A stretch of 64,000 nucleotides of DNA. Source: an uncultured Pelagibacteraceae bacterium (GTDB lineage: Bacteria > Pseudomonadota > Alphaproteobacteria > Pelagibacterales > Pelagibacteraceae). Location of the stretch: contig CABZXO010000001.1 in NCBI GenBank assembly GCA_902529645.1, positions 1 to 64,000 on the forward strand, written 5' to 3'. Below the pieces are notes generated by a model. It ran no database searches, had not been told where the DNA came from, and was given only the letters and a program-made list of their open reading frames with translations. This document shows positions 16,692-26,551 of this stretch, piece after piece (position 1 is the stretch's first letter; every line of letters starts with the position of its first letter). A program made the position numbers and the translations under genes.

Positions 16692-18751
16692 TTATTTTTA
16701 GAATTATATTTAATTAACAATTTGTTTTCATTTTTTATTTTTTGATTTTCTTTTATCAATTGAATAATTAATTCTTGCATAATCTGATTTTCTTCATTTA
16801 ATTTGTTAGCAACTAGTGCAAGTCTTTCATTTTCTCTCACGACTTGAAGCTGATCAAATAAGCTCTCAAGTTCAGGATCTAATTTTTCATCTTCTTTTCT
16901 TTGTATTGCTCTTTTTTTTGCAACTCTTTGAAGTTTTTTACTTATAGATAAATTTAAATTATTATTAATTAAGTTATCCTGATTACTATGTTCAAAATTT
17001 AAACTTATACCTATATCCTTTGTATTTTTAGTTAAAGAAAATCCAATTTTTTTTGTAATAGCTCCATTCATTGTGTGACCTTGCGATATATCCTCTTTAA
17101 ATCCTGCCCCATTAATATCATTCATTTTAACTTTACCACTTAGAGTTTTGTTGAAGGCTAAACCAAAGTAAGGTTTTAAAATAAATCCATTTTCGTTATT
17201 TAATGAATACTCAACATCAAAACCAGCACCTAAAACTTGGTCAATTGCTTCATCCACTGATAAATCTCCGTGTGTAAAATTTGATATATATTTTGGTAGG
17301 CGATGAGCACCATACTCTCCATTTATTGTTAAAGATAAATCATTATTGTTTTTAATTTTTCTTTTAAATTTATAATTAGAGTGCAACGCGATGAACTGAC
17401 CGATAAAATTATTTCTTACTATTTGTTTAGACTCAGTTTCTATATCTGTAATTTTATTACTAGAAATACCTAACAATGGCTTTATTGAAAGATTATTTAT
17501 ATTTGTGCTTAAATCATAACCAAAGGCTAAGTTTTCACTTTTACTTTTTTCTTTACTATTAAAATTAGCATTTTGCTCAAAATAAGCCAAAAAAGATCTT
17601 GTCTTTTCTTCCTCGTAATCGTTTTTTAAAAAATAACCAGAAACACCCTTGGTAGAATTTTGATAAATATTATTTCTTTTCGACTTAGCGTAAAAGGTCG
17701 ATTTTTCTTTTATATCACTTAATGACTTAAAAACATTATTTAAAGTATTACTAAAGATTTCTGTTCTATATTTTTTGTTGTTACTAACAACATCTAATTC
17801 TTCTCCATAAATTCTAAGATAACCGTTAGTTTCAGAATTATCTGGATCTAAATTTAAATTTGAGTCTAGAATTTCATAAGTATCGTTTCCGCATAGGTTA
17901 TTAATTACCCTCAGATTTTGTTTTTCATGAATTTCTATGGTCTGATCTCTTGAAATGCTACAGTCTAAAGTAAAGTCGAAAAATGTTACACCAGTTGTTC
18001 CATTTTGATCACTAAGTAGAATTTTACCATCATAATGTCCTTCTCCTTTTGTTATTAAATTAAATCCTGAAGTTACATTGTCATCATCGCTAATATATAT
18101 TGAATTTCTATCGTTATGAGTTGTGCCAGCAATCAAACCAGAATTAATAATTGTAGCATTATTTAATGAGCCATGACCTTTACCAAGTCTAATTCCATGT
18201 CTTAAATTTGTAATTGTTCCAGTGTTTGTTATTGTTGCATTTGTACCATTGGTAAGGTAAATGGCAGCAGCAGTTGTATTATTTGCAGAAATAGTACCAC
18301 TGTTTGTAATGGTTATATCGCTAGTTTCTAGACCTTGTATAGCATATTTTCCACCATGAATAGTTCCACTATTAACAATCTCAGTGTCATCAGTTTTCTG
18401 AACTAAAACAGCAATGCTACTGCTAGCATTTTCATTTTGAGCTGTATTTATTGTACCTGAATTAGTAATTTTATTTGTTCCAGGGGCGCTTTTCATATTT
18501 ATGGTATCACCCGTTGCACTTATCAAACCATGGTTGATTACGGTTGTATTTGATGCACCAACACCATTATTTGCACGGACTGCTTTACTTCCACTAAATA
18601 CTATTGAGCCAGTTGACTCAACAGTCAAGGTTTCACTTGCTCCACAAGTTTGCTCATCAGTTAGCGCAGTTGTTACTGTTTTGAGACAAGTAGCATGACC
18701 TAAAGAGCCGAATGAAAAAAAAAATAATATAATTAGTAAAGTCTTTTTCAT
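16688..18751 (-). CDS. autotransporter-like surface protein with C-terminal coiled coil
   Basis: Residues 1-20 are a signal peptide. Residues about 45-240 contain irregular beta-helix repeats of about 25 residues built on (I/V)xNSGTI, as in autotransporter passengers. Residues about 355-605 alternate aromatic and polar strands in the manner of an outer-membrane beta-barrel. The barrel normally ends the protein, but here about 80 residues follow (606-687) of charged heptad-like sequence, predicted as a coiled coil (LESLFDQLQVV, LIIQLIKENQKIKNENKLL). It would project into the periplasm if the barrel inserts normally. The gene is the last of the pilD-to-pilA directon and converges with pilY1, sharing TTAA. 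The function is unknown; adhesion is a plausible inference. Confidence 0.7.
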   Translation of the reverse strand: MKKTLLIILFFFSFGSLGHATCLKTVTTALTDEQTCGASETLTVESTGSIVFSGSKAVRANNGVGASNTTVINHGLISATGDTINMKSAPGTNKITNSGTINTAQNENASSSIAVLVQKTDDTEIVNSGTIHGGKYAIQGLETSDITITNSGTISANNTTAAAIYLTNGTNATITNTGTITNLRHGIRLGKGHGSLNNATIINSGLIAGTTHNDRNSIYISDDDNVTSGFNLITKGEGHYDGKILLSDQNGTTGVTFFDFTLDCSISRDQTIEIHEKQNLRVINNLCGNDTYEILDSNLNLDPDNSETNGYLRIYGEELDVVSNNKKYRTEIFSNTLNNVFKSLSDIKEKSTFYAKSKRNNIYQNSTKGVSGYFLKNDYEEEKTRSFLAYFEQNANFNSKEKSKSENLAFGYDLSTNINNLSIKPLLGISSNKITDIETESKQIVRNNFIGQFIALHSNYKFKRKIKNNNDLSLTINGEYGAHRLPKYISNFTHGDLSVDEAIDQVLGAGFDVEYSLNNENGFILKPYFGLAFNKTLSGKVKMNDINGAGFKEDISQGHTMNGAITKKIGFSLTKNTKDIGISLNFEHSNQDNLINNNLNLSISKKLQRVAKKRAIQRKEDEKLDPELESLFDQLQVVRENERLALVANKLNEENQIMQELIIQLIKENQKIKNENKLLIKYNSKNN

Positions 18752-18791
18752 AAAATATCTTTAGAGGTTTTTATTTTCATGAATTATAAAT

Positions 18792-19280
18792 TTAATTTAT
18801 ATCGATATCTCCACTACAAAGATGATTATCAGATGTGCAGCGATTACCAGCACATGGTGTTATAAAACAAACCTGAACATCAATTCCTTTACGTGGTGAT
18901 AACATCCTTATGTAGCCAGCATCTTCATCATTTGATATGTTTCCTCCATGACTAACTTTTAATTTTTTAGGATCATCATCGTAAGGGTTTTTAAAATCCT
19001 TTAAGGCTATTTCAACAGCTTGTGCTACATCATTTTTCCATGAAGCAGATGATTGTTTTGAGCAATCTAAATTATTATCCATTGCAAAAGCTAGTCCCGT
19101 TGAGCATTTCATTGTTTCGTTCATAATGTATCTTACAACGTTCTTGTGATTTGCCTTTACAGCACTTTTTTTTGCGCTACTAGTATATCCACTATAAGCA
19201 ACAACACCGACTGCAGCCAAAATACCTATGATTGCAACTACTACCAAAAGTTCTATTAGAGTGAAACCTTTTTTGCTCAT
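18792..19280 (-). CDS. pilA: probable major type IV pilin (PilA)
   Basis: This is a textbook type IVa prepilin: leader MSKKG, mature N-terminus FTLIELLVVVAIIGILAAVG with Glu +5, then a helix running into a globular domain. The mature protein is about 157 residues, with six cysteines, the last four crowded in the final 30 residues, consistent with a disulfide-bonded D-region. Its short size and strong match make it the best candidate for the major subunit; the other four prepilins are longer and divergent. It lies 26 bp downstream of the transglutaminase gene. A TATTAT occurs 8 bp before the ATG (19289-19294), and no Shine-Dalgarno sequence is seen. Confidence 0.9.
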   Translation of the reverse strand: MSKKGFTLIELLVVVAIIGILAAVGVVAYSGYTSSAKKSAVKANHKNVVRYIMNETMKCSTGLAFAMDNNLDCSKQSSASWKNDVAQAVEIALKDFKNPYDDDPKKLKVSHGGNISNDEDAGYIRMLSPRKGIDVQVCFITPCAGNRCTSDNHLCSGDIDIN

Positions 19281-19306
19281 AATGGTATATAATATCTAAA
19301 TAATTT

Positions 19307-21205
19307 TTAAATTAAAGATTTAAATATTAATGCATATCTTATTTTTTTATTTGAATATTTTACAATTTCAAAAATTTTAAATAAATTTTGATATTTATTT
19401 TTTTCTCTTTTTGATAACTTGCTCAATATTTGTTGATGAGTATCTGAATGTAGTAAATTATATTTTTTTCTTAATCTCCAAATAATAAAATTAATTATTA
19501 ATTTGATAAATTTTTTTTTATTAAATAAAAATAAAAATCTTACTAATAAAATTGATAAAATAGGAATAAATATCCAATAAAACGTTTTGGAGAATGTAAA
19601 ATTTGTTAAATCTTTTATAAATGATTTTCTTTGATCATTGTCATACGACAGGAGATGTTGTGTCCAAACAAAATCAGTATAGTTTATATAATAACCGATA
19701 TATTTAAAAATTTTCAAACGTAGAGAGATATCTGATGTATTTTTTGTATAATTAAATAAATCATTTAAAGTATTTCTAACATTTTCTTGAGGAATATACT
19801 TTGTAGGATCAAACCTAACCCATCCCTCTTCTTCAAACCATACCTCTGCCCAAGCATGAGTATCTTTTTGTCTAAATACATAAAAATCACCAATATCATT
19901 TAAGTCTCCGCCTAAGTAACCAGAAACAATTCTGCTTGGTATACCCCCTAATCTTGCGAGTAAAACAAATGTACCTGCATAGTACTCGCAATAACCCTCT
20001 TTACTTTCAAAGAAAAAATCAGCGTAACTATTTTTGGATAAATTTTTGGGACTTAAGTTATAAAAGTAGGTTCCATCAGCAAAAGTTTTAGTAATAGTAC
20101 CTAAATATTCTTTATCTGATTTATTTTTTTTATTTTTAGTCGCCCAATCTACCAAATCTTTAGAGATAGTGTTTGGTAATAGCGTATAATAATCTTTTAA
20201 CCGATCATTTATCTCTTGATTATTGTTATACCTAAGAAAATCTATTTTTTTCTTTCTATCAATTAAATTTTTAATTGAGAAAGTTTGATTAAATAAATTT
20301 TCCTCAATCTTATAATCAATTGTTTTAAGTTTAGAATTCGCTAATGTAGGTATCCACTTACCCTTGTGAGGTTCAAGAATTATTTCATAATTTTCACCTA
20401 AGTTTTGACCTTTGTTAATTTTAATGTGATTTTTAAAAGTATTATACATATATATATTTGAAGTAGGTCTCCAAGATCTGTTCTTTTCCATGTAATCGAA
20501 CACCTTCACACGAAAATAAAGTTGATCTTTTTTATAATTTTTATTTATTAATGTGAAAACTGGCTCCTCAGAATTTGAAAATTCTCTAAATGATCCAAGA
20601 TTGATATTATCTGGTATACCTAATGAGCTTACTGAAGGATCAAAAATTCTAAAATTTATATCTGCACGCGGAAAAACTAAATAAAAAATAATAATTATTG
20701 GAAAAATGCTAAAGCCAAAAGCTAAATATTTAAAAATATTTTTTAAGTTAAAATCCATAAGCTCTTTTTGTTGAACCAAATACATATAAACAACTGATAA
20801 AATAATAATTGATAAAGAGGTAATTGAACTAAATATATCCTGACCTTTTATTAAACTTGCAACTGCTATAATCATTGAAATCATTGAAAAAGATAATTGA
20901 TTATTTTTTGTTAATAATTCTGAATATTTTGCAATAATTAATATAGCTAAGCAGTTTAAGAAAAATTCTTCTGAAAAAACAAATTGATCAAATCTTAGCT
21001 GAATATAAATAGCAATTAGAGCATAACCACCTATTAATAAATTTTTAAATCTAAATTTTAATTTTAATAAAAAATAACTTATGAAAACTAAGGTAATCCA
21101 AAAAATTTTGTTTAAAAATGCAATTTCACTACCAATTGAAACTAAACATAAAATTAATATTAAAATAGGAAGAATTTTTATATTTGAAAATTTAAGACTT
21201 AACAT
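19307..21205 (-). CDS. transglutaminase-like membrane protein (TgpA family)
   Basis: The 632-residue protein has several N-terminal membrane helices (about 8-180), a periplasmic region, a transglutaminase core and a last helix near 535-555 with a short cytoplasmic tail. The catalytic triad is visible: C406 in GYCEYYAG, H450 in DTHAWAE and D466 in RFDPT. TgpA-like proteins are commonly encoded with DUF58 and MoxR genes, as here, but their substrates are mostly unknown; a peptide or cell-wall target is inferred. The start overlaps the DUF58 gene by 14 bp. Its position directly before pilA is unusual. Confidence 0.85.
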   Translation of the reverse strand: MLSLKFSNIKILPILILILCLVSIGSEIAFLNKIFWITLVFISYFLLKLKFRFKNLLIGGYALIAIYIQLRFDQFVFSEEFFLNCLAILIIAKYSELLTKNNQLSFSMISMIIAVASLIKGQDIFSSITSLSIIILSVVYMYLVQQKELMDFNLKNIFKYLAFGFSIFPIIIIFYLVFPRADINFRIFDPSVSSLGIPDNINLGSFREFSNSEEPVFTLINKNYKKDQLYFRVKVFDYMEKNRSWRPTSNIYMYNTFKNHIKINKGQNLGENYEIILEPHKGKWIPTLANSKLKTIDYKIEENLFNQTFSIKNLIDRKKKIDFLRYNNNQEINDRLKDYYTLLPNTISKDLVDWATKNKKNKSDKEYLGTITKTFADGTYFYNLSPKNLSKNSYADFFFESKEGYCEYYAGTFVLLARLGGIPSRIVSGYLGGDLNDIGDFYVFRQKDTHAWAEVWFEEEGWVRFDPTKYIPQENVRNTLNDLFNYTKNTSDISLRLKIFKYIGYYINYTDFVWTQHLLSYDNDQRKSFIKDLTNFTFSKTFYWIFIPILSILLVRFLFLFNKKKFIKLIINFIIWRLRKKYNLLHSDTHQQILSKLSKREKNKYQNLFKIFEIVKYSNKKIRYALIFKSLI

Positions 21206-22115
21206 AGGAAAAATATTTTAAAATTTCATTTAGAGAGCTTTGATTTGACTTAAGATAAAAGTTATTATCATTATGCTTTAGAATTAGCGGTATTTTTTTT
21301 TGAAAAAAAAATTTAACTATATAAATAGAATAACTTAATAGTAGCTCAAAAGGTATATTTGGATATCTATTTAAGTCCAATATAAACTCTTGATCCTTTT
21401 TAAGTTCTTTGAATTTTTTTACATTTTTTTTTTCATTAATTGTTGATTTTTTCCACGCTATCTTTGATAAATTATCTCCTCTCTTAAATTCCTCAATTCC
21501 ATCAAAGTCATCATTAGACCTATTGGTGTTTGAAATATTAAATTCAAACAATAAATTTTCAGGAGGTCTTATCGCTTTAGGGTATACATAAACTAAACTT
21601 TTTAAATGAAAATAAATTTTAGTTCTGATTATACCAAAAGGATAAATAGATTTGATACAAAGTCTTTTGAATGGAAATATACCACGTTCTTTAAATTTTA
21701 TTGGATGAGAAAAATTATTAATTTTTTTAATAAAATTAAAATTTCCAATTTTTTTATTATCGTACTCGATATCAATATTTAACTTTTTATCGTTTGATGA
21801 ATTTACGATAATTATGTCTATTTTTTGATTCTTCTCAGACTCAATAAAATATTCTGCATGCTCATTAATATTAAGATTATTCAAATTTTGATGAGAGATA
21901 AAAATAGAAATAAAAAAAGTAAAAAATATTATTATCGATAATAAAAGTCCAAAATTATTTTCATAAAAAACAGCAATTAAAAAATTAAAAAAAATAAATA
22001 AAGCTAGTCCTAAGCCATTGAGATTTGGATAAATATATATTTTAGTTTGATTTTTATTCTTTAAGTTTTGAGTTAATTTACTATTAAAAAAATCTACAAA
22101 AGGTTTTGCTATCAT
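21192..22115 (-). CDS. DUF58 domain protein of the MoxR module
   Basis: This encodes 307 residues with two membrane segments (about 30-72), a beta-rich region, and the DUF58 signature around 205-235 (FDGIEEFKRGDNLSKIAWKKS; usual form RxYxxGDxxRxIxWxxxAR). DUF58 proteins resemble vWA domains and act with MoxR ATPases, probably in assembling or activating envelope complexes. Gene order MoxR-DUF58-TgpA with overlaps of 4 and 14 bp is the conserved three-gene module. The family is clear; the client protein is not known. Confidence 0.85.
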   Translation of the reverse strand: MIAKPFVDFFNSKLTQNLKNKNQTKIYIYPNLNGLGLALFIFFNFLIAVFYENNFGLLLSIIIFFTFFISIFISHQNLNNLNINEHAEYFIESEKNQKIDIIIVNSSNDKKLNIDIEYDNKKIGNFNFIKKINNFSHPIKFKERGIFPFKRLCIKSIYPFGIIRTKIYFHLKSLVYVYPKAIRPPENLLFEFNISNTNRSNDDFDGIEEFKRGDNLSKIAWKKSTINEKKNVKKFKELKKDQEFILDLNRYPNIPFELLLSYSIYIVKFFFQKKIPLILKHNDNNFYLKSNQSSLNEILKYFSYVKS

Positions 22116-22993
22116 TTCTTAATGATAATTTTTTCTAATATTTCTTTTTTTATAAAATCAAATTTTTCACCTTGATTTAAAAACTTTATTCGATGCCTTA
22201 AGATATAAGGTAGTATTTCTTTAATATCTTGATGTGTAACATATTCTTTATCACTGATCATTGCCCACCCTTTAGCAAGATCAATTATTTGTTTCAAGCA
22301 TCTTGCAGAAATATATATTTCTTGCTCTAGAGATTTAATTGTCTGTTCTATTTCAATAATATATTGATAAATTTCATCATTAACATTTATCCTCATTCTC
22401 TTGTTTTTAAGATTATCCCAATTTAAAGGATTAGAATTATTTTCATTAAAACTAATATTATTTTTTAACATTTTAATTTTTTCATTATCCTGGAGGTCTG
22501 ACAAAGAAAATGAAATCATAAATCTGTCTAATTGTGAATCTGGTAAACTGCTTGTGCCAGATGCATCCATTGGATTTTGTGTTGCTATTACAAAAAAAGG
22601 TTCAGGTAATTTGTATGTAGTTCCATCAATTGAAACATTTTTTTCTTCCATTGCCTCTAAAAATGCACTTTGAGATTTTGGGCTACCTCTATTTAGCTCA
22701 TCAGCTAAAACAATATTGGTAAAAATAGGTCCTTTTTGAAAAGAAAGTTTATCTTTAGAAAAAATATTAAAACCTAAAATATCACTGGGTAATAAATCAG
22801 AGGTAAATTGAATACGTTTAAAATTAAATCCTAAATTATTTGTTATAGATTTTGCAAAAGTTGTTTTCCCTGAGCCTGGGAAATCTTCTATTAAAATACT
22901 TCCTTCAGAAATAATTGCAGCTAAAGTTAGTTTTATTTTTTCCTTATTTCCTATTATTACTTTAGATATATCGTCAATTATTTTGTTAAACAT
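22112..22993 (-). CDS. MoxR-family AAA+ ATPase
   Basis: MoxR ATPases act as chaperones that load cofactors or remodel partner complexes, often with vWA or DUF58 proteins. The 293-residue protein has Walker A (FPGSGKTT at 38-45), Walker B (LADELNRGSP, with D98 and E99), the MoxR motif MEEKNVSIDGTTYKLPEPFFVIATQNP, and a sensor-2/lid region ending with ILRHRIKF. It starts 8 bp after the upstream autotransporter-like gene and overlaps the DUF58 gene by 4 bp (ATGA). The tight linkage suggests that the module works on surface proteins of this locus, which is an inference. Confidence 0.92.
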   Translation of the reverse strand: MFNKIIDDISKVIIGNKEKIKLTLAAIISEGSILIEDFPGSGKTTFAKSITNNLGFNFKRIQFTSDLLPSDILGFNIFSKDKLSFQKGPIFTNIVLADELNRGSPKSQSAFLEAMEEKNVSIDGTTYKLPEPFFVIATQNPMDASGTSSLPDSQLDRFMISFSLSDLQDNEKIKMLKNNISFNENNSNPLNWDNLKNKRMRINVNDEIYQYIIEIEQTIKSLEQEIYISARCLKQIIDLAKGWAMISDKEYVTHQDIKEILPYILRHRIKFLNQGEKFDFIKKEILEKIIIKK

Positions 22994-23001
22994 ATTTTTA
23001 A

Positions 23002-25563
23002 TTATAAAGGTTTTCTTAAGTAAATTGAAAAATTATTATTAAAAGCATCATCAGTACTTCTATAATGCTCATATGATGCATTGATGTTTACTTCATTTTT
23101 AAATTTTGCTCCTATTCCTAAATTAAATAGTAAATGTCCAGAGTTTTGATCCCCAATAGCACTACTATAAATTTCAGATGTATTATTTATATAATACGCT
23201 TCTGATACAGAATTAATTGTCTTATCTTTTCCTAATTCAAATTTTAATGATGGTTCTAATATAGCTTTATCAGTCTCTATTATTTTGCTTAAATTTAAAC
23301 CTGCAGATAGTGATAAACTTTTAACATTTTGTTTTTTATAGCTTACAGCTGTTCCATCCCCTGTTTCTGTATATGCCTTTAATTGAGTAAAGCCTAAATC
23401 AAGTCTAGTATAATAATTTAAATTTCTGCCTACTATTTCGACATCAGGTTCTAATAGATAAGTAAAGCTTCCAAAGATTTGATTCCCTTTTCTAATCCCG
23501 GTATTTTTTCCACCTGTAACATCCCTACTTAAATCAATATCCATTTCTCCAATTCCAGCAACCATTTCTAAATATCTTTTATCCTCAATTTTAAAACTTG
23601 TATAATTCATGACACTGATTGCAGCAGCATCCATATTTGCTTCATTACTTCCTACTTCTGTCTCTTGCCAAGATTTATTGATTGCAAATCCAATGGTCTT
23701 ATCTTCATTTATTCTCTTATCAATACCAAAAGTAACTCCATCGCTATGAATATCCTGACCTAAATTTCCATCTTGCTGACCTATTCTACCAAATGATATA
23801 TTTCCTTCACTCCATACTCCCCATTTAACTGTTTCTTTTTGTTTATTAAGGAGTTTTGCTGAGAGTGAATTTAACATTTCAGTTACTAAAGGATTATCAA
23901 AATTCATTGCTAATCTAATATTTTGATTTGAGTAATTGTTATTTGTAGATCTAATATAATTCATACGTCCAGCAATTCTATTTAATGACTGATTTAAAGA
24001 ATTTATTGCAGCTACAGTCTGATTTTTTGTAAGAGTTTTAACAGTCTCATTAAACACCTCACCAGGTTTTGTTGAAAAGTTTAAAGCAGTTGTGCTTGAT
24101 ATACCAGCATAAGAATTTCCAGCAGAATCATCAAAAGCAGTAGCATCTATTAAGATATAATAATCAATATCAGCTGTTAAATCTGTGTCAGGATTAATTG
24201 TAATTTCTGTGGAACCACTACCACTTACTTTAGCACCTGTTACATCGATTGTTTCAATGGTGCTATCATCAGAAGTTTTTTTAATTGTAATATTTCCACT
24301 TTCAGCATCAACTGCTTCACTAAATGTTAAAACTATATTTGCATTTGTTGCAACCTCTGTTGCATTATCAGACGGACTAGAAGATGATAAGGTTGGTGCA
24401 TTATTATCAAAATTTGTAACAACTAAATTCCAATTTGTACTTCCTGAAGATGTCTCGCTTAGTGTCCAATTAAACTTACCATTTGTGACAGTTACTGTGC
24501 CTGTGGAACCAGCTGTAAATCTACTAGCAGATACACCAGTTATAATACTAGAATAAGTTCCTGCTGATAAAGAGGAGTCTGTGCTAATACTAAAAGTAGT
24601 TGCACCATTTTGACTATCAACAGCTAGTTTCCCATAGTCAGTTGTACTGTTTGCAAGAAAGACATAATTTACAGGAAGATAGCCTTCTAATTTCAATGCA
24701 TCATTTCCTCCTTGATCATTAGTTAGTGATTCAAGACCCACATTTGTTGTAACTATTAAATCATGATTGCTTGATCCGCTTGATATTGTACCTTTATTTA
24801 CAATTATATTTCCGTTAGAACTATTTTCACCAATATTATAAATTGCATCTGCTGTAGCTGATATAGTGCCCGTATTAGTGATAGTAACATCGTTTACGTT
24901 ATTAATTTCAAAACCGTTTCCTCCAGTTGCACTAATTGTTCCAGAGTTTGTAATAGTACCAGCTGAATAGTCTGTACCTGATGAATATATATAAAGTGTA
25001 TTTGCTCTGCCTGAAATAGTACCAGAATTAGTTATTGTTCCAGCATTAGCTTGTTGACCAAAATTGATTGTTCTATCTTTTGAAGAAGTAATAATTCCAG
25101 AATTATTTATTGTTACTGTTCCAGTAGAAGGATGTAACTTAATAGTATCCGCTCTTTCAGATTCTAGGGTTCCGCTGTTTGTAATAGATACCGTACCCTT
25201 TGATTGTAGTAATGAAATCGCAGAACCAGGTCTATTAGCATTGTCAGTAACTGATACGGTACCAGAATTATTTATGCTAAAATCTGTAGATTGATCAGCT
25301 TCAATACCTTTGGTTGTTCCAATAATTGTACCATTGTTTGTGATGGTAGTTGTACCGGTTGCAAAGGTATGGTTTTCTAATTCTACTGGTTCTGCAGCAC
25401 TGGTATCAACTGTGACACCACTTTCAACTGTAAGTGTATCATTATTTGACATTACAATTTGACTGGAGTGATTAGAAGAAATTGTTATATCTTCAGCTTT
25501 ACCAATATTTAAAAATATTTGATTATAAATAATTAAGAATAAAAATATTAAAAAATACTTCAT
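23002..25563 (-). CDS. autotransporter-like adhesin with Ig-like domain
   Basis: The 853-residue protein has a signal peptide (about 1-23) and a beta-helix passenger (about 25-300) with at least eight copies of a TITNSGTI-type repeat spaced 20-30 residues. An SbsA-type bacterial Ig-like domain follows (about 395-505; NAPTLSSSSPSDNATEV, then NIVLTFSEAV). The C-terminal 280 residues form an autotransporter beta-barrel, starting near WGVWSEGNISFG and ending NFSIYLRKPL, a normal end for an outer-membrane barrel. It lies between pilD and moxR in the same directon. It probably displays an adhesive fibre at the surface; it shares repeat type with the 16688 gene but has no C-terminal coiled coil. Confidence 0.8.
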   Translation of the reverse strand: MKYFLIFLFLIIYNQIFLNIGKAEDITISSNHSSQIVMSNNDTLTVESGVTVDTSAAEPVELENHTFATGTTTITNNGTIIGTTKGIEADQSTDFSINNSGTVSVTDNANRPGSAISLLQSKGTVSITNSGTLESERADTIKLHPSTGTVTINNSGIITSSKDRTINFGQQANAGTITNSGTISGRANTLYIYSSGTDYSAGTITNSGTISATGGNGFEINNVNDVTITNTGTISATADAIYNIGENSSNGNIIVNKGTISSGSSNHDLIVTTNVGLESLTNDQGGNDALKLEGYLPVNYVFLANSTTDYGKLAVDSQNGATTFSISTDSSLSAGTYSSIITGVSASRFTAGSTGTVTVTNGKFNWTLSETSSGSTNWNLVVTNFDNNAPTLSSSSPSDNATEVATNANIVLTFSEAVDAESGNITIKKTSDDSTIETIDVTGAKVSGSGSTEITINPDTDLTADIDYYILIDATAFDDSAGNSYAGISSTTALNFSTKPGEVFNETVKTLTKNQTVAAINSLNQSLNRIAGRMNYIRSTNNNYSNQNIRLAMNFDNPLVTEMLNSLSAKLLNKQKETVKWGVWSEGNISFGRIGQQDGNLGQDIHSDGVTFGIDKRINEDKTIGFAINKSWQETEVGSNEANMDAAAISVMNYTSFKIEDKRYLEMVAGIGEMDIDLSRDVTGGKNTGIRKGNQIFGSFTYLLEPDVEIVGRNLNYYTRLDLGFTQLKAYTETGDGTAVSYKKQNVKSLSLSAGLNLSKIIETDKAILEPSLKFELGKDKTINSVSEAYYINNTSEIYSSAIGDQNSGHLLFNLGIGAKFKNEVNINASYEHYRSTDDAFNNNFSIYLRKPL

Positions 25564-25621
25564 AAATATACTTAAACATTTTTAAGAGAATAGTGATAGA
25601 GGCTCTTTGCCATTTAAATAT

Positions 25622-26383
25622 TTAAAATAAAAGTGATTTAAAGCTATTTTCAAAAAAAAGATAAACTACTGTTCCGATAATTATGTATGGTCCAAAAGGA
25701 ATTTGCGAAGACATTGTCTTAGAATTTTTTATCAAGCTTGGAGCTACACTTAATAAAGCTATGATAGATGACAAAAAGATAATAAATGGAATAGCTAACC
25801 AACCAAACCAAAAACCAATGACCGCAAAAAGTTTTGCATCCCCTAATCCCATTCCCTCTTTTTTTCTAAGTTGTTTATAAAAATATATTATTGACCAAAT
25901 TATCCCATACCCTAACAAACCTCCTATTAGTGAATTAATATAATTTGGAAAAAGTGAATTTAAATTTGGATCAAAAGATTTTATAAATCCTAAAACCATC
26001 ATAGAAAAAGTAATTTCATTTGGAATAATAAAATGTTTTAGATCAATAAAAAATATAATGATAAATGATAAACTTAATATTATTAATAAAAGGGTTGTTA
26101 AAGTAATTCCATACAAAAAATAAATAAAAGTAAAAAATAAGATACTTAAAAATTCAACAAAAACGTATTGAGGAGATATTTTTTTTTTACATTTTCTGCA
26201 TTTCCCACTTAGTAAAAAATATGAAAGTATTGGTATGTTATCTTTCCATGTAATTTGTTTTTTACATTTTGGACAATATGATCTTCCAGAAACCACTCCT
26301 TTATTTAAAGGCAAACGATAAATACAAACATTTGCAAAACTTCCCCAAAGACCACCTAAAATTATTACAAATAAAAAATCCAC
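25622..26383 (-). CDS. pilD: prepilin peptidase / N-methyltransferase PilD
   Basis: PilD cleaves prepilin leaders on the cytoplasmic side and methylates the new N-terminus. The 253-residue protein carries both domains. A cytoplasmic methylase loop has the zinc cysteines C37, C40, C62 and C65, and two aspartyl protease residues lie in membrane-bordering motifs, D114 (FFIDLKHFIIPNE) and D182 (GLGDAKL). About eight membrane helices can be seen. The start is GTG at 26383. It is the first gene of the leftward run containing the major pilin, and it must serve all five prepilins in the window. Confidence 0.95.
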   Translation of the reverse strand: MDFLFVIILGGLWGSFANVCIYRLPLNKGVVSGRSYCPKCKKQITWKDNIPILSYFLLSGKCRKCKKKISPQYVFVEFLSILFFTFIYFLYGITLTTLLLIILSLSFIIIFFIDLKHFIIPNEITFSMMVLGFIKSFDPNLNSLFPNYINSLIGGLLGYGIIWSIIYFYKQLRKKEGMGLGDAKLFAVIGFWFGWLAIPFIIFLSSIIALLSVAPSLIKNSKTMSSQIPFGPYIIIGTVVYLFFENSFKSLLF

Positions 26384-26551
26384 TAATGAAATAATTATAT
26401 TTTAAAATTTGATGTAACTTGAATAAGACCATCAATTAAAAACTGTACCATTAATACAGCATCGTGAAGATGAATATAAAGATTTGGACTATTAATTATA
26501 ATCTCCATAGTTGTAAAATTACCTAAAATCAGCTTAAAATGCTAGATATAA

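Noticed and set aside
16688-25563. TITNSGTI-type repeats of the autotransporter-like genes considered as DNA repeats or a CRISPR array.
   Set aside because: The copies are protein-level beta-helix repeats with irregular spacing and divergent codons, not conserved DNA repeats with spacers.
26395-26508. A 37-codon minus-strand open frame between pilD and the RsbU-type gene.
   Set aside because: Short, with no ribosome site, no recognisable pattern and a composition like the noncoding AT-rich gap.
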